Notes under the pieces: generated by a model
The model's input: the letters and a program-made list of their open reading frames with translations, nothing else
Databases searched by the model: none
What the model was told of the DNA's origin: nothing
Translations under genes and position numbers: made by a program
Origin: Rhizophagus sp. LPA8_4_AMF
Lineage: Eukaryota; Glomeromycota; Glomeromycetes; Glomerales; Glomeraceae
Direction of reading: 5' to 3'
Assembly (NCBI GenBank): GCA_021464525.1
Contig: JADRCO010001295.1
Location: 1-20,531, forward strand
Length of the DNA: 20,531 nt
In this document: one piece after another, positions 18,501 through 20,531 of the stretch
Layout of the letters: every line of letters begins with the position of its first letter
Position numbering within the stretch: position 1 is the stretch's first letter

Positions 18501-20324
18501 TATTACTACAGTAGTTACTAATTATAATTATGCGATACTAAGAGACTTAATTCAAGAAATTATTGAGAGAATGGATTAAGATCTCGGGACCGGTTATACA
18601 TTTTAGTCATACCAAATTAATTAATTGGTTGCATGTAATTTGTTAACTAATTTTGTTCGTAATGAAAGAAATATAAATTTGTAAGCGAGGAGTTCGTACA
18701 TCAATAAAATAGTAGTCATATGATCTTCTGAATATGAATAAAATAAGTATTTATTAAATTTTATATTCCAAATATCGGTCAGAAATGTTACTGGCTTCTT
18801 CGTTCTAATTTTAAAATTTTCTTTTTGTGTCACGACCATGGCGCAGGATATAAATCGAAAGTTATCCTTTTTAAGGGTTGAAGAGAAAAAGTTTCTAAAA
18901 TTTTGGTCCAACAAATTTTGGATTAATTAGGAGAAAAAGATAGTTATTCAACTTAAATTACCATTAATTCCTCTTGATCTTTTACACTCTTGGTGAGTGA
19001 TGACCCAATATAAAAAGTTCAATGATATTTTTATTATTGTTTCGGCTCGAAAGCCCGGATGTATTTTGACTTTCCAAAGTATTTTATTCTGTTTTTTGGA
19101 TAGTATTGGCGTTGTGTATTAAGGAACTCTGAATGCTGAACGATTGATTATCTTTAAGGATAAGAGGGTGTTTATTTAATACTCTGTGATAAAATCATTT
19201 TTTTTAGCGTAGGAAGCTAATAACTATGAAATTGGAAAGATAATATTTATTATAAATTGTGTAAAAAGAGAGAGAGAAAGAATATTTATGATATACTGTA
19301 ATAAGTCTACGAGACTACGAAATAGGTAAGTCTATAGGCTATTAACTATTTAATCAAACCTATAAAATTTAATTTTTATTAATATGACGCGTAAATTGTT
19401 CAAAAATAATAAAAACAACTTATTTTCGCTGCGGCATATATTTTTACAACCAAACAGGTAATAATCCTGACTTGAAGCTGAAGTAAGGTATCTTTTAAAA
19501 AGGTTTGAACAGATGTAAGTCTTCAATTGGATGTAATTGACAAATGAAACCATATTCAAAATTTTTAATCGGACTAACTTAGCCCTGAATAAAATAATAT
19601 TGTTTTAATCCTTTTGGAAAGGCAGGTGCGTCTGGAGAGACATCACATAATTGTATTTGCCGCCCAATCACATATCTTCTTTGATTACAAAATTTTTGGA
19701 TTGATTAGGAAATAAGTTTGGAATTACATGTTCGTTTGGTTGGTCAGTTGGTGCTCAAGTATATATAATAAATATTTATGATCATAAAAAATCTAGCGAA
19801 AGAAATTTGACTAACTTGTTAATCGTTTTTCTAATAGATAAAAGTTAAATAATTTCTTTTTGCAAACATTTATCAGTATGTGATTTCTTTAGAGATAATA
19901 TCACTTCGTTACGTCATATTACTGTACACGATAAAATGGCTCAGAAATTTTTACACGCAAAATAGACGAGAAAAATCTTAAAAATTAACCTGGAAAATTT
20001 AATTTTATTAATTATAATATTATTTCACAATTCAATAAAAAAAATAAGAATTAAAAAGTTGGAAATTTTAGGTGACTAGGTAAATATTTATTATCGAATA
20101 AGAGTTGGTGGGAGTGGGAAGGGGAGTGGGAAGGGGAAGGAAAACTATTCAAAAAATTTTAAAAATTTACAAATAAAAAATAAACTATTCACATTTTTTT
20201 AAAATAAAATCGATTTCTTACAAATAATTTTAAATTAAAATTCTGGAAAAGGAAACTAAATAAAATTATGCAAAACCTATTCGATTTTTCGAAGTAAAAA
20301 TACTCTTATTTATCAAAAAACATT
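18501..20324. other. Intergenic; no gene supported
   Basis: About 1.8 kb. The longest frames (minus strand 18621-18914 and 19350-19559) start at non-ATG codons or lack any motif, and have AT-driven composition. It includes a GAGAGAGA run near 19269-19278 and the G-rich block at 20110-20140. The right end is the 3' flank of the repeat-protein gene. Confidence 0.45.
20107..20140 (+). other. G-rich block with G-quadruplex potential
   Basis: Five runs of three or four G occur within 20110-20136, separated by AGT or AA: GGGAGTGGGAAGGGG, then AGTGGGAAGGGG. This satisfies the four-runs-with-short-loops rule for intramolecular quadruplexes. It is a duplicated 12-bp unit and the most GC-rich spot in the window. 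It lies about 185 bp past the stop of the minus-strand repeat gene, so that gene's transcript, if it extends this far, would carry the C-rich version. Confidence 0.75.
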
Positions 20325-20531
20325 TTAATAGTATTTCTTTTTGTCATCATCTTTCTTGTCGTCTTTGCCGTAGTATTCGTCTTTGCTATAGTATTCATCT
20401 TTGCTATAGTATTTATCTTTGCCGTAGTATTCATCTTTGTCATCTGGAGAGGCTAAGGCAGATCGTCTGTAGTAGGATTTCTTTTTGTCATCATCTTTCT
20501 TGTCGTCTTTGCCGTAGTATTCGTCTTTGCT
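20325..20531 (-). CDS. Repeat protein with dibasic sites, 3' part only (candidate Kex2-processed secreted precursor)
   Basis: The final 68 codons of a minus-strand gene that continues beyond the window, ending in TAA at 20325-20327. The visible protein is built from K/D/E/Y-rich units: (S/G)KDEYY hexapeptides, then GKDDKKDDDKKK, then a spacer SYYRR-SALASPDDKDEYY. A 55-bp stretch (20333-20387) is repeated identically at 20477-20531, giving a 144-bp (48-codon) period. The Arg-Arg before SALASPDD is a typical Kex2/furin-type cleavage site, and repeats separated by dibasic sites characterise fungal Kex2-processed repeat proteins (KEPs). Codons end mostly in C or T with GAC, TAC and GGC common, unlike the AT-ending codons of the neighbours, hinting at high expression. 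The signal peptide, needed for the KEP interpretation, lies outside the window. A tyrosine-rich disordered wall or matrix protein is the alternative. Confidence 0.7.
   Translation of the reverse strand, partial: SKDEYYGKDDKKDDDKKKSYYRRSALASPDDKDEYYGKDKYYSKDEYYSKDEYYGKDDKKDDDKKKYY

Noticed and set aside
18621-18914. 97-codon minus-strand frame
   Set aside because: It starts at TTG, has AT-driven composition and no recognisable domain.
1-20531. tRNA, rRNA and CRISPR arrays
   Set aside because: I looked for B-box-like GGTTCGANNCC words, conserved rRNA cores and regularly spaced repeats; none gave a supportable call. A covariance-model scan would be decisive for tRNAs.

Overview
The window looks like nuclear DNA of an arbuscular mycorrhizal fungus of the Rhizophagus type (Glomeromycotina). 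It is extremely AT-rich, with long homopolymers and microsatellites. Its short introns (38 of unambiguous type are not needed to see this: most run about 60-115 bp) begin GTAAGT, GTAATA or GTATNN, and several carry a CTAAT-like branch site. The gene content also fits: two members of an expanded class I SAM-dependent methyltransferase family, a tyrosine-kinase-like protein kinase, a Kv-type channel and a CCC1/VIT transporter. The organism call comes from style and gene families, not from a database match.

Layout. 56-1000 (-) is methyltransferase gene A, 276 aa and two exons. 1001-9575 is about 8.6 kb without a convincing intact gene. It holds microsatellites, a ~120-bp tandem repeat split by a small terminal-inverted-repeat element, a dispersed repeat in two copies, a transposase-like relic and a palindromic E-box. 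9576-10941 (-) is methyltransferase gene B, 340 aa and five exons. A 1.3-kb divergent intergenic region separates it from a voltage-gated potassium-channel-like gene (12253-13888, +). Next come a nine-exon CCC1/VIT-type metal transporter (14290-15720, +), a 77-aa orphan gene (16362-16595, +) and a membrane-anchored protein kinase (16993-18333, -; three exons, 397 aa). 18334-20324 has no gene I can support. The window ends inside the 3' part of a repeat protein with dibasic sites (20325-20531, -) that resembles a Kex2-processed secreted precursor.

For four genes (both methyltransferases, the transporter and the kinase) the exons were joined by hand. The intron phases fit and each coding length is an exact multiple of three, which strongly supports the models. 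The potassium channel has one junction (exon 2 to 3) where the best-looking donor breaks the frame. The genes do not form an obvious pathway. The shared themes are membrane and signalling functions (channel, transporter, anchored kinase, possibly acylated methyltransferase) and, at the right edge, a likely secreted repeat precursor, which is the most unusual item here.
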